A stretch of 44,779 bases of DNA from the NCBI RefSeq assembly GCF_003259895.1, contig NZ_QLME01000027.1:1-44779 (forward strand), given 5' to 3'. The position numbers and the translations under genes were made by a program. Source of the stretch: Halanaerobium saccharolyticum (GTDB taxonomy: Bacteria > Bacillota > Halanaerobiia > Halanaerobiales > Halanaerobiaceae). Below are positions 34,402 through 43,495 of this stretch, one piece after another. The number at the start of each line of letters is the position of its first letter. Positions within the stretch are counted from its first letter, which is position 1. The notes under the pieces were generated by a model. The model made no database searches and was not told where the DNA came from. It worked only from the letters and a program-made list of their open reading frames with translations.

Positions 34402-35676
34402 ATGGAAAATAGAGATAATATATTAAGCAATATTAAAGCGCTGATCTCTTTTGACTTAATTTTGTTATTTATAAAGAGGGTTTATCAAAAATCTAAGGAA
34501 AATGATATTTTTATTCATGCTATGGGAATGGTCTATATCACAACACTTTCGATTGTTCCTTTTTTAATCTTTTCTTTTTATATCATGACTCTCTTTAATT
34601 TCTTTGGTAAAATTGATACTATTGTCGGGGAAATTAGAACTTTGATCTTAAATAATCTTGCTGCCGGCACAGGAGAAAGCCTAATTGATTATCTAGAACT
34701 TTATATTTTAAATGTTGATATTGAACAGCTGGGAATAATAAGTTTTCTCTCTCTAATTTTTATCATTGTCTTTATGCTGGCCCGGGTAGAAATGACTTTT
34801 AATAGAATTTGGAATGTAAAAGAACATCGTGATTTATTTAAACGCTTTGTCTCTTTCTGGACCTTTATTACTCTGGGAACTTTTTCAATAACTCTTCTTT
34901 TAACTTTAAGCCTTTTATTTGCCGAAAGGTATCTTGGATTATGGTTAAGTGGGGAGCAGATAAGTCAGAGTAGTATTTTTAGCTATATTTTATTTTCTTT
35001 TAATTTTTTATTTTTTATTATTGCCTATTACTTTGTTCCAAATACGGATGTTAAACCAAAAGCTGCACTTTTTGCCGGATTATTTAGCGGTTTTTTATTT
35101 GTTCTATCTAAAAACATATATAGTATTTATACAGCTAATATTATTACCTACAATCAGATTTATGGACCTCTATCTATTATTCCAATTTTTCTGCTCTGGC
35201 TCTATTTAATCTGGTTAATTGTACTTTTAGGAGCTGTAATCTCTTATGTCTTTCAGCACCGTTCTGGACTTAAATATCTGCTGAACAGAAAAAAAATCAA
35301 TCAGGGATTAAGAGATTTGATTGCAACAGCAATTCTATTATCATTATATAAAAATTATCAGGTTGAAGGCAAGCCGCCTCTTTCCTTTGAAGAACTACTG
35401 GAAAAAATTAATCTTCCCGCTGAAGATATTGCTTCTGAAATTGACAATTTAAAACAAAAAAATATAATTGCTGAAACTGAAACTGGTCGATATCTACCTC
35501 TAAATAAGGCCGCTAAATTTACTGTCTGGGATAGTTATCAAACTAACTTTTTAAATGAAAAATTTGAAATCAAAAATATTTTTAAGGAACAGGAAATGCA
35601 AAATCTCTATAAAAAAATTAAAGAAGAGGAAAAAAATAGTTTTAAAAAGATGAAATTTATCGATTTTTTAAATTAA
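34402..35676 (+). CDS. YihY/BrkB-family membrane protein
   Basis: 424 aa. Residues 30-290 carry the YihY/BrkB membrane domain of about six helices, with typical stretches AMGMVYITTLSIVPFLIFSF, RVEMTFNRIWNVKE and IYGPLSIIPIFLLWLYLIWL. The soluble C-terminus (residues 300-424) looks like a winged helix (FEELLEKINLPAEDIASEID, IIAETETGRYLP). The family was once misnamed ribonuclease BN; its function is unsettled. AGAGGTGGCG precedes the start codon. The gene lies 83 bp before the sigma-factor gene. Confidence 0.88.
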   Translation: MENRDNILSNIKALISFDLILLFIKRVYQKSKENDIFIHAMGMVYITTLSIVPFLIFSFYIMTLFNFFGKIDTIVGEIRTLILNNLAAGTGESLIDYLELYILNVDIEQLGIISFLSLIFIIVFMLARVEMTFNRIWNVKEHRDLFKRFVSFWTFITLGTFSITLLLTLSLLFAERYLGLWLSGEQISQSSIFSYILFSFNFLFFIIAYYFVPNTDVKPKAALFAGLFSGFLFVLSKNIYSIYTANIITYNQIYGPLSIIPIFLLWLYLIWLIVLLGAVISYVFQHRSGLKYLLNRKKINQGLRDLIATAILLSLYKNYQVEGKPPLSFEELLEKINLPAEDIASEIDNLKQKNIIAETETGRYLPLNKAAKFTVWDSYQTNFLNEKFEIKNIFKEQEMQNLYKKIKEEEKNSFKKMKFIDFLN

Positions 35677-35759
35677 TTACTGTGAGGGCTTTAAATTTTA
35701 TCTTATTTATGCTACAATTAGTGATTGTGTCAGGCATTATGCATTGAGGAGGAATTATA

Positions 35760-36689
35760 ATGGTTAAAAAAGCTGATAAGAAAAATAATGATAACCAGAA
35801 TGACAGTACAGAAGAAGAAAATGATTTAGATCTTTCCATACCTGATGGAGCCGGTATTGATGATTCCGTACGAGTATATTTAAAGGAAATGGGTAAGGTT
35901 GATTTGCTTGACAAGGAAGAAGAAGTTGAACTTGCAAAAAGAATTGAACAGGGTGATCAGGAGGCACGACAAAAACTGACAGAAGCTAATTTAAGACTTG
36001 TTGTCAGTATTGCCAAAAAATATATAGGACAGGGAATGTCTTTTCTTGATTTAATTCAGGAAGGTAACAAAGGATTAATGAAAGCAGTAGAAAAGTTTGA
36101 TTACACTAAAGGATATAAGTTTAGTACCTATGCCACCTGGTGGATTAGACAGTCGATAACCAGAGCTTTAGCTGATCAGGCAAGAACTATTAGAATACCA
36201 GTACACATGGTTGAAACAATGAATAAATTAAGAAGGATTGAAAAAAGACTTAAAAAAGATTTAGAAAGAGAACCTACTCTGGAAGAAATTGGGGAAGAAA
36301 TGAATATGGAGCCGGAGAAAGTTCTCGAAATTCAAAAGCTGGCAATGAATCAGCAGCCTACCTCTCTGGATACTCCCATTGGTGAAGAAAAAGACAGTCA
36401 TTTAAAAGATTTTATTGAAGATCAGGATGCACCAGCACCAGAGATGCTTGCTTCTTCTGAGCTTTTAAAAGATCAATTAGAAACTGTTCTTGATACTTTA
36501 ACAGATAGAGAAAAAAGAATTATCAAATTAAGGTTTGGACTCGAAGATGGACGACAGAGAACTCTAAAAGAAGTTGGAAGTCAGTTTGGAGTTACCAGAG
36601 AAAGAATTAGACAGATTCAGGCAAAAGCCTTAAGAAAACTGAGACATCCAACCAGAAGTAAAGAATTAAGAGGGTATTTAAATAATTAG
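35760..36689 (+). CDS. RpoD-like sigma-70 factor
   Basis: 309 aa. It lacks region 1.1 and has an acidic N-terminus. Region 1.2 is [14 protein letters not shown]; region 2 includes [18 protein letters not shown] and [20 protein letters not shown], then [12 protein letters not shown]. Region 3 and region 4 follow, the latter with [18 protein letters not shown] and [20 protein letters not shown]. The promoter-binding residues match primary sigma factors, but dnaG is not next to it as in many Firmicutes. It may be the primary factor in a rearranged setting or a second group 2 factor. GAGGAGGAATTATA precedes the start. TACAAT at 35713-35718 may be its -10 box. Confidence 0.88.
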   Translation: MVKKADKKNNDNQNDSTEEENDLDLSIPDGAGIDDSVRVYLKEMGKVDLLDKEEEVELAKRIEQGDQEARQKLTEANLRLVVSIAKKYIGQGMSFLDLIQEGNKGLMKAVEKFDYTKGYKFSTYATWWIRQSITRALADQARTIRIPVHMVETMNKLRRIEKRLKKDLEREPTLEEIGEEMNMEPEKVLEIQKLAMNQQPTSLDTPIGEEKDSHLKDFIEDQDAPAPEMLASSELLKDQLETVLDTLTDREKRIIKLRFGLEDGRQRTLKEVGSQFGVTRERIRQIQAKALRKLRHPTRSKELRGYLNN

Positions 36690-36751
36690 AATATTTATTT
36701 GGGCAATTTATTTAAAGTAATTTATATTTATTTAAATAAATTAAAAAATTA

Positions 36752-36791
36752 AGGCTGAATCACTGTTGTTTTATAAACAGTGATTCAGCCT
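36752..36791 (+). terminator. Terminator of the sigma-factor gene
   Basis: A perfect 16-bp stem (36752-36767 with 36776-36791) and 8-nt loop is followed by TATTTTTATT. It lies 63 bp after the sigma stop codon and also faces the convergent TetR gene. Confidence 0.9.
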
Positions 36792-36860
36792 ATTTTTATT
36801 CTTATATTGAATTTTCTATTTTAGTGCATTTTATAAATCAAAAGTAAAATTTGATCTATT

Positions 36861-37463
36861 TTAAGCATTAAATTTCTTAACTACATAAGAACTAATTATG
36901 TCATATAAAAACTGAAGATTATCATCTTCTTTTTCAAAATTTTGCTGCAGGAGCGGAATATCTGTCTGAATCATGGTAAAGAGACGATATAAATCTGTAT
37001 TATTTTTTTCTAACTCGATTTTAAATTCTTTTTTTAAAACTGAGACAAACAATTCATAAATTTGATTGATCAAAACTTCTGGAAATCGGATCCTATTAAA
37101 TTTTTCTTTTTGCTCTTCTTCTCCTATTTCAAGATCATTCATAATATAGCGAAAAAGTTCTCTGACAATAGATTTTTTCTTTTTCATCTCTTCAGTCAGG
37201 ACTTTCAAGTAATTCATCAGATGATTTTCGTCTAACTGCTGGCAGTTATTTTTGAGAATCTGATAGGTTTCCCTCCAGCTTTCTTCAAAAACATTAATAT
37301 AAAGCTCCCATTTATTAGGATAATAATTGTAGAGTGTGCCTACAGCTATCCCAACCTCAGAAGCAATTTCACGCATACTAACATTTTGATAGGGATTATC
37401 ATTAAATAATTCAAGAGCCGTTTTGGCTATTTCTTCCTCCAAGTTTTTAATGATTTTTGGCAT
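36861..37463 (-). CDS. TetR-family transcriptional regulator
   Basis: 200 aa. The N-terminal helix-turn-helix is clear (EIAKTALELFNDNPYQNVSM, REIASEVGIAVGTLYNYYPN, KWELYINVFEES). The helical C-terminal domain should bind a ligand. AAGGAGATAATT precedes ATG 37463. It lies 11 bp after the MATE pump gene in the same operon. It is probably an autoregulating repressor acting on the ATGAAT repeats before the pump gene. Confidence 0.9.
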   Translation of the reverse strand: MPKIIKNLEEEIAKTALELFNDNPYQNVSMREIASEVGIAVGTLYNYYPNKWELYINVFEESWRETYQILKNNCQQLDENHLMNYLKVLTEEMKKKKSIVRELFRYIMNDLEIGEEEQKEKFNRIRFPEVLINQIYELFVSVLKKEFKIELEKNNTDLYRLFTMIQTDIPLLQQNFEKEDDNLQFLYDIISSYVVKKFNA

Positions 37464-37474
37464 AATTATCTCCT

Positions 37475-38881
37475 TTATCTGACATTTTTGTGTTCATATT
37501 TTAAATGTAATTTCTGCTTAAGCTTACCTTTTTCTTCAGCTTCCAACTCTTTAATTTCACGATAAACATAAATAAACAACAGAGCTGTTAAGAGTGCCGT
37601 CAGTCCATCAGCAACCGGCTGTGCCATAAATAATCCCTGCATCTTAAAGTTATTAGAAAGTAAAAAAATTGCAGGAATAAAGAATAATCCCTGTCTGGAA
37701 AAAGATAAGATAGTTGCTGGAATACCGTGACCTAAAGCCTGGAATAATGTGTTAATTGTTATGGAAAAACCCAGCAGCGGTAAAACCAGAGCATAGAGTC
37801 TTAAGCCAGTAGAAGCAATTTTTATAACTTCTGGATCTCTGCTAAAAAAGCTGATTACCTGTTTATTAAAGAAAAAGAAAACTACGAATAAGATCATGCC
37901 AAAAATAGTTGTTCGTTTGATAGTAATTTTAATTGAATCTTTCAACCTCTGTATTTTTAGGGCCCCAAAATTAAAACCTGCAATTGGCTGAAATCCCTGA
38001 GTAAAACCTGCAATTATAAAAAAGCCAAAAGAAAATACTCTATTGATGATTCCTACAGAAGCCACTACTGCAGCCCCATATACCGCAGCCATATTGTTTA
38101 AGAGTGTCATTGCAACACTGCTCAGCAGCTGTCTGATTAAAGTTGGAATTCCAATTTTCATAATCTCTGTATAAATAGACAGTGACGGCTTAAATTCTTT
38201 AATTTTAAAGTCAAGAACACTTTTCTCTGATTTATAAAAAAGAATCAGCATTACTGTAGAAACAGCCTGAGCAAAGACTGTAGCTGCAGAAGCACCTGCA
38301 ATTCCCATCCCAAAGTAAAAAATTAAAATGGGATCTAAAATAATATTTAAAACAGCTCCTGTGCTCAAAGCCACCATACTCATTTTTGCACTGCCCTCTG
38401 CTCTAACCATATTGTTCATATTCATGTTGCTCATTGTAAAAATGGAACCAAAAATTATTATAGCCGTATAATTAACTGCATAGGGCATTATTATATCTGT
38501 GGCTCCAAAAAGTCTCAGCAGGGGCCTTAAAAAATACAAACCTCCAACGGCCAGCACAATACCTAAAATAAAAGTAGTAATTATTGAAGTTGTCGAAACT
38601 CGGTTGGCCATCTCCTTGTTATTTTCACCTAGCAGGCGGGAAATTAAAGAAGCTGAACCAACACCAAAAGTTAAACCAATTGCAGAAATTGCCATAAAAA
38701 GTGGAAAAGCTATCGTTACAGCACCAATAGCCTCTGTTCCTATTCGTCCCACAAAAATAGTATCAACTATATTGTAAACTGCACTTACAAGCATCCCGAT
38801 TATTGCCGGGATAGACATTTCTGTTAATAATTTTGGAATCGGTGTTTCTGCTAATTTTCTAGTTTTTTCGTCTTTATACAT
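37475..38881 (-). CDS. MATE-family multidrug efflux transporter
   Basis: 468 aa with twelve predicted transmembrane helices. Family motifs include LTEMSIPAIIGMLVSAVYNI, VDTIFVGRIGTEAIGAVTIA, and in the second half IGIPTLIRQLLSSVAMTLLN and QGFQPIAGFNFGA. Such pumps export cationic drugs or metabolites using Na+ or H+. CAGGAGGTCTAGA precedes ATG 38881. It heads the operon with the TetR gene; its promoter is overlapped by inverted repeats. Confidence 0.92.
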   Translation of the reverse strand: MYKDEKTRKLAETPIPKLLTEMSIPAIIGMLVSAVYNIVDTIFVGRIGTEAIGAVTIAFPLFMAISAIGLTFGVGSASLISRLLGENNKEMANRVSTTSIITTFILGIVLAVGGLYFLRPLLRLFGATDIIMPYAVNYTAIIIFGSIFTMSNMNMNNMVRAEGSAKMSMVALSTGAVLNIILDPILIFYFGMGIAGASAATVFAQAVSTVMLILFYKSEKSVLDFKIKEFKPSLSIYTEIMKIGIPTLIRQLLSSVAMTLLNNMAAVYGAAVVASVGIINRVFSFGFFIIAGFTQGFQPIAGFNFGALKIQRLKDSIKITIKRTTIFGMILFVVFFFFNKQVISFFSRDPEVIKIASTGLRLYALVLPLLGFSITINTLFQALGHGIPATILSFSRQGLFFIPAIFLLSNNFKMQGLFMAQPVADGLTALLTALLFIYVYREIKELEAEEKGKLKQKLHLKYEHKNVR

Positions 38882-38900
38882 TTCTAGACCTCCTGATATT

Positions 38901-38992
38901 TTTATGAATAATGTTCATTAAAATACAAAAAAAAGACTTTATGAATTATGTTCACTATAATAAATTATAATGGATTTTATTCATAAAGTCAA
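38901..38992 (-). promoter_or_regulatory. MATE-tetR promoter with TetR-type operators
   Basis: The minus-strand promoter is TTGACT (38987-38992), a 17-bp spacer and TATAAT (38964-38969). A 12-bp inverted repeat GACTTTATGAAT (38935-38946 with 38979-38990) flanks the core and covers the -35 end. A further palindrome ATGAA-N5-TTCAT lies at 38904-38918 in the leader, and ATGAA-N5-TTCAC overlaps the downstream arm of the large repeat (38941-38955). These are the natural binding sites of the TetR protein encoded by the same operon. Confidence 0.7.
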
Positions 38993-39079
38993 ATATTCTT
39001 ATATTGTTTTATTTATAATTAATAAATAATTGGCATTAAAACATTTTTTTCTTAAGATAATATGTGTTTTTTAACCAAT

Positions 39080-40411
39080 TCACAATTCACTGATTTCAGA
39101 ATCGATATTTTGCTGAATAAATTTTTGTCCTACAGTTGAATTAAAAAATATTAAATTAAAACCCAAGAAAATAACTGATCCAATAATAAAAGTATAACTA
39201 ACTGGTACAAGCTTAATAACTGCTGATGATATTAAAAGTGCTATCGGTACAACAATTTTAATAATGCTCATTTTAACACTCAAAACTCTTCCCAGTATAC
39301 TCTGTGGTACTATTTTTTGAATTATTACATTTGCAGGTACATCTATCCAGGCTACTGAAATCCCACTCATGAACATCAGAAAGCTGTAATAAACTAAAAT
39401 AAAGTTGGAAGTGGGAACATTTTGGAAAACAATAATTGGTAGAGCAAATGCTGTAACTCCTACTGCAGAAATAAAGGCAAGATTTTTTATCAAAATATTG
39501 TAGCTGATTTTGCCCATTATTTTTTCGGTTAGTAAGGCTCCAAATATCATTCCAACTGGAAATGCCGCCTGAATAATTCCATATTTATTAGGATCAATTT
39601 TCCAGATTGTATTTAATAAATAAGGTAGTGGAACAATTAAAGTAAAGTTGAAAAAGAAATTAAGGGCAATAAAGATATAAACTAAAGATTTTAAATTACT
39701 GGATCGAAAAATATAATAAAATCCTTCTTTTAATTTGAAAATAAAAGTATCTAGGTTTTTTTCATTTCCAGTCTCCTCTTCTAGCTGCTGATTATACTGA
39801 TAATCAATAAAATATTCTATTAGAGCAGAAATCAAAAATGAGATGGCATTGATTAAAATAAATCCTTTCAGATTAATAAAACCATAAATTATTCCTCCCA
39901 TCAGTGGTCCTAAAATATGGGACAAAGATTCTATTACTCTGGCCTGAGAATTAATTTTTACCAGACCAGATTCTCTGACCAGACTGGGTTTGGCAGATTC
40001 GAGAGCAATATCAAAAAATACTGTTAAAGTTGTCATTATAAAGGTGCTGAAGTATAAAATATAAATATTAAAAGAATAATTAGTTATAATAAAGTAAATT
40101 AGAGAAAGAAAAATCCCATTTATTAAATCAGATCCAACTACCAGAATCTTTTTATTAAATTTATCTGCTATTACACCTGCAATTGGATTAAATAGAACAA
40201 CCGGTAAAGTGTATAAAACAAGATTAAGAGCAAATGAGAGTGCAGAAGAAGTTGTCCTTAACAAATATAATCCAATAACAAAAGCATATATTGCAGAACC
40301 AAATAAAGAAATAGTTTTACCTGATAAAAAAAGCATTAAGTTTAAATTTTCTCTCTTATCACTTTTGACTTCCTGACTATTTTCAATTCTATTGTCTTGA
40401 TAATTTAACAT
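39080..40411 (-). CDS. MFS efflux transporter, DHA3 type
   Basis: 443 aa with twelve predicted transmembrane helices. It resembles the DHA3 group that includes macrolide efflux proteins: FLSGKTISLFGSAIYAFVIG near the N-terminus, NPIAGVIADKFNKKILVVGS in the motif A loop, and the second-half repeat GRVLSVKMSIIKIVVPIAL. AAAGGAGGTAATTA precedes ATG 40411. The promoter upstream has a 19-bp spacer of the MerR-regulated kind, and the next gene upstream encodes a MerR-methyltransferase fusion. The exported compound is unknown; export of an antibiotic or dye is inferred from the family. Confidence 0.88.
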   Translation of the reverse strand: MLNYQDNRIENSQEVKSDKRENLNLMLFLSGKTISLFGSAIYAFVIGLYLLRTTSSALSFALNLVLYTLPVVLFNPIAGVIADKFNKKILVVGSDLINGIFLSLIYFIITNYSFNIYILYFSTFIMTTLTVFFDIALESAKPSLVRESGLVKINSQARVIESLSHILGPLMGGIIYGFINLKGFILINAISFLISALIEYFIDYQYNQQLEEETGNEKNLDTFIFKLKEGFYYIFRSSNLKSLVYIFIALNFFFNFTLIVPLPYLLNTIWKIDPNKYGIIQAAFPVGMIFGALLTEKIMGKISYNILIKNLAFISAVGVTAFALPIIVFQNVPTSNFILVYYSFLMFMSGISVAWIDVPANVIIQKIVPQSILGRVLSVKMSIIKIVVPIALLISSAVIKLVPVSYTFIIGSVIFLGFNLIFFNSTVGQKFIQQNIDSEISEL

Positions 40412-40441
40412 TTTAATTACCTCCTTTGATTTTCTAATTTA

Positions 40442-40472
40442 ATTATAAAGTGTGGAGGTAACACAAGTGCAA
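40442..40472 (-). promoter_or_regulatory. MerR-type promoter of the MFS pump gene
   Basis: On the minus strand: -35 TTGCAC (40467-40472), a 19-bp spacer and a perfect -10 TATAAT (40442-40447). GTGT/ACAC arms (40450-40453 and 40461-40464) form a dyad centred at 40457, exactly the middle of the spacer. Overlong spacers with a central dyad are the mark of promoters that MerR-family activators untwist. The arms are only 4 bp, so the dyad alone is weak. Confidence 0.65.
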
Positions 40473-40506
40473 GAGGCTATAAAATTATTTTTAGAATTAT
40501 TTCCCC

Positions 40507-40530
40507 AAAAAGTAGAGTTAACTCTACTTT
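40507..40530 (-). terminator. Terminator overlapping the end of the MerR-methyltransferase gene
   Basis: A perfect 24-bp palindrome (arms AAAAGTAGAGTT and its complement) that includes the last codons and stop of the gene. On the minus strand the second arm itself ends in TTTT. It insulates the pump gene, which therefore depends on its own promoter. Confidence 0.7.
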
Positions 40531-41777
40531 TGCTTTCTTTTTTTAGCGTTTACCTGATAGGAAAATATTTGATCTCCTATCTGGGCAAATTCTTCGTATT
40601 TGCCCATTGATCTTTCTATTTTTTTTATTTCAGACTTATATTCATTTAAAAACTCCAAACCCATTTCTTTTAATTTAAGTCGAATATTTGAATACATAAA
40701 GTAATCTCTATATTTTCTTTTAACTATATTATTCTCTCCAAATTTATGATAAATTATAAAAACAGCTGTCATCATAAAATTTTCTTTAAAATACTTAAGT
40801 AATAACTCCGGCAAAAACTCCTGATTATGAAAAGAAAAATTAGAAATCCCAGAAAAATCAATTAGATAGTCAAGAGACTTCTTTTTAAGCGGTAAGTTTG
40901 GTAATTCTGCTGTTAAAAAAATAACTTCAGGACCAGCAGGTGATAGTTCTAATAATGATTTAAGATACCTATTCAGTTCAGAACTATGCTCAATACAGAT
41001 ATAGGTAGTATCTGAAGGCAGCTGATCATAGATGTTTCTTAATAAAAATCCATAACCAGAACCGGGTTCTAAAATCACTTTATTTTTTAAACCAGCATAA
41101 TTAATTCTATTTTTTAACCAGTCCAGGCTCTGATATGATTGATCCATAAATTCAGCATTAGTTTCATTAATATATTCTGTTACATGGAAAAATGGATCTG
41201 TTTTAAAAATTTTTTCCTGATTTTGCTGTTCATAAATCTCTTTTGTATATAAAATCCCCTCTTTTATCAATATTTTTTCTCCACAATTGCAGTTGAGGCT
41301 TCCCTGATGAATTCGATTAGTTTCAATTTTTTGGGCAGATAAAGTTAAATCAGAACCACAGCTTGGACAGGCAAAGAGATTAAGGTGATTTAAATTTAAG
41401 CTGAGATCATTTTGTTTATTTTTATTTTCTGCTTTTAGTTTAGTTAAATGAGAATTCAAAGCATTTTTTGCTTCTTTTAATTCAATAATTCTGTTTTCTA
41501 TATTTTTAAGTTTTTCCTGATATATATTTTGATAATAGCTGTTTTTCTGATAATTACTCAACCTACCAATTCTTTTAAAACTTAAAATTTCCTTAATTTC
41601 ATCTAAAGAAAATTCCATCTTTTTCAAACTCAGTATCTCTTTTATATCGTTTTGATCTTCCGAATCAAATTCATAATGCCCGCCAACTTTCTGGGGATTA
41701 ATCAGATTTAATTTCATATAATAACGAATAGTATCATAGCTTAAATTAAATTTATTTGAAAATTCTTTGATTTTCAT
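40524..41777 (-). CDS. MerR-type regulator fused to a zinc-ribbon SAM methyltransferase
   Basis: 417 aa. Residues 1-70 are a MerR winged helix (MKIKEFSNKFNLSYDTIRYY, then GGHYEFDSEDQNDI). Residues 75-125 are a coiled coil of the MerR dimer type. A zinc ribbon follows with C137-P-S-C140 and C163-N-C165. A class I methyltransferase fold comes next: motif I VILEPGSGYGFL (residues 234-245), the acidic residue after strand 2 in CIEHS (E264 region), then LIDFSGISNFS. The ribbon-methyltransferase order recalls RlmA/TlrB-type 23S rRNA methyltransferases, though I cannot confirm that. AAAAGGAATGAG precedes ATG 41777. The neighbouring MFS gene has a MerR-type promoter. Joint sensing, methylation and efflux control is inferred. 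Confidence 0.8.
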   Translation of the reverse strand: MKIKEFSNKFNLSYDTIRYYMKLNLINPQKVGGHYEFDSEDQNDIKEILSLKKMEFSLDEIKEILSFKRIGRLSNYQKNSYYQNIYQEKLKNIENRIIELKEAKNALNSHLTKLKAENKNKQNDLSLNLNHLNLFACPSCGSDLTLSAQKIETNRIHQGSLNCNCGEKILIKEGILYTKEIYEQQNQEKIFKTDPFFHVTEYINETNAEFMDQSYQSLDWLKNRINYAGLKNKVILEPGSGYGFLLRNIYDQLPSDTTYICIEHSSELNRYLKSLLELSPAGPEVIFLTAELPNLPLKKKSLDYLIDFSGISNFSFHNQEFLPELLLKYFKENFMMTAVFIIYHKFGENNIVKRKYRDYFMYSNIRLKLKEMGLEFLNEYKSEIKKIERSMGKYEEFAQIGDQIFSYQVNAKKRKQK

Positions 41778-41864
41778 TTAAACTCATTCCTTTTAATAAA
41801 TAATCTTTGCTATATTAAAATACTCCAAATTGAGGCCTAACATATTTTTCAAATAACAAATTAA

Positions 41865-41894
41865 TTAAGCTGCTGTTTTAAAACAGCAGCTTAA
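41865..41894 (-). terminator. Terminator of the pepC gene
   Basis: A perfect 30-bp palindrome (arms TTAAGCTGCTGTTTT and its complement), 24 bp after the pepC stop codon on the minus strand. A T run after the stem is weak (TTAATTTGTT), yet it is the only hairpin there. Confidence 0.75.
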
Positions 41895-41918
41895 ATTGTT
41901 ATAAATGATATTAAAAAT

Positions 41919-43265
41919 TTATCTTGCAGCCAGAGATCCCATTGGATCCCATGGTTTTAAGACAACTGGTTCCTTCTGATATGATTCAAAATCACTTTGA
42001 CTTAAATATTTCTTATTAATAACTACTTCGTAATTGAATTCTTTAAACCAGTCATTACTCATGATGAAAAAACCATCTTCTCCAACTTTTTCTCCCCAGC
42101 TATTCTGAACCTTCCAGCTGAGAGGTTCTTCATCTTTGATGTTTACACCGGTAAAAGCCATAGCATGGGTTAAAATACTTTCCCCATACTGCAGGCGCTG
42201 ACCTTTGTCTAAAGTGAATTTGGTATCTAAGACCTCTTCATAATTAAATAGTTTTGTATCCATAATTCCTAAATCTCGATCAGACCACTGACCAACATCA
42301 CAGCCAAACCAGACAGGCTCACCGTTTTTTAACTGGTCTTTTGTATAATCAATCAGCTTTTCAATTGGCAGATTTAAATAATGAATCTGCTGACCTTCTT
42401 TAACATTACCCAAAAATTCAACTGTATAGGTTTGATCAAATGGTTTATCCTGAGTTGGAGCATTGATAATACTTACATAATCAGTCATCTTAACTTTAGA
42501 ATACTTATTGTAGAATTCTTTTGGGGTTAGACTTATATCACGATAAAAATCACCATCCTGATTCTTATATTCAAAATCAAACTCCTGTGGAGGTTCCCCT
42601 AAAAAATAAGCCAGAATTGAATAAATTTCTGACAGCATTTCTTCTTTTTCTTCCCTCAAACTTTCTTTATCAGCTCCCAATTTGAAGTCCTCCCGCAATG
42701 TTTTAGCAAGATTTCTCAATTTTAAACTCAAGATTTTATTCAGGTAGCGGGAATTGCTGCTGTGATATGTTTCGGGCATTACGTATTTAGGTACAATACC
42801 ATACTTTTCAATTAAAGCAGTAAACATATCCCACTGACCTCCGTCATTTGTAGGCTCATTTAAAAGCCACATTACTCTGCGGCTGTCAATTTCATGTTCA
42901 ACTGTCGAAATAATGTTTTCTAAAAAGTAATTGGCCTTCTCCAGTTTGTCCCAAAACATTGTATAAGACTGAGATAGCTCAAAATCATGATCTTCAATCT
43001 TTAAATCTTTAGAGATACTGTAGCGGATATTATTTAAAGCCGCAAACATCCAGCAGCGGCCACTTTTTTCCTGATTGGTAACCTTACCTACATCAATCTC
43101 TTCCGAAAAATCATAGTGCATTTTTTTAACCGATTCATTGTTTAGGGCAGTATCATTAATTCCATTTTTTATTACAGCATTAGCGATAATTTGACTGTTC
43201 TTTCTTTTTTTAAAATAATTAGAAAAAGATTTAAGATTATTTTGATCAATACTATTTCTATTCAT
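41919..43265 (-). CDS. pepC: Aminopeptidase C (bleomycin-hydrolase family, C1B)
   Basis: 448 aa cytoplasmic cysteine aminopeptidase. The catalytic residues are C71 in EKSGRCWMFAALN, H367 in LTHAMAFTG and N388 in WKVQNSWGEK. The C-terminal tail that enters the active site and makes these enzymes aminopeptidases is complete (PMGSLAAR). AGGAGGAATTATA precedes ATG 43265. Length is usual for the family. It is transcribed alone and is divergent from the sensor gene. It should take part in peptide turnover. Confidence 0.96.
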   Translation of the reverse strand: MNRNSIDQNNLKSFSNYFKKRKNSQIIANAVIKNGINDTALNNESVKKMHYDFSEEIDVGKVTNQEKSGRCWMFAALNNIRYSISKDLKIEDHDFELSQSYTMFWDKLEKANYFLENIISTVEHEIDSRRVMWLLNEPTNDGGQWDMFTALIEKYGIVPKYVMPETYHSSNSRYLNKILSLKLRNLAKTLREDFKLGADKESLREEKEEMLSEIYSILAYFLGEPPQEFDFEYKNQDGDFYRDISLTPKEFYNKYSKVKMTDYVSIINAPTQDKPFDQTYTVEFLGNVKEGQQIHYLNLPIEKLIDYTKDQLKNGEPVWFGCDVGQWSDRDLGIMDTKLFNYEEVLDTKFTLDKGQRLQYGESILTHAMAFTGVNIKDEEPLSWKVQNSWGEKVGEDGFFIMSNDWFKEFNYEVVINKKYLSQSDFESYQKEPVVLKPWDPMGSLAAR

Positions 43266-43495
43266 TTATAATTCCTCCTATTATTGTAACTATATCTTAT
43301 TTATGTTATCTTTAAACAATAAAATTTATAATAAAATCTTAGTACCTGTAAACAACTTTCTACAAAAGTTCTTTTATTCCTTTTTTTCTGAGAAAAGTAA
43401 AGTTTTAATAATAATCAATATCAATATAATAATATTTATGGTATAATATAATAATATTTCTTTATCTGGAATTTTTGTTGATTTGAGGTGGCAGT

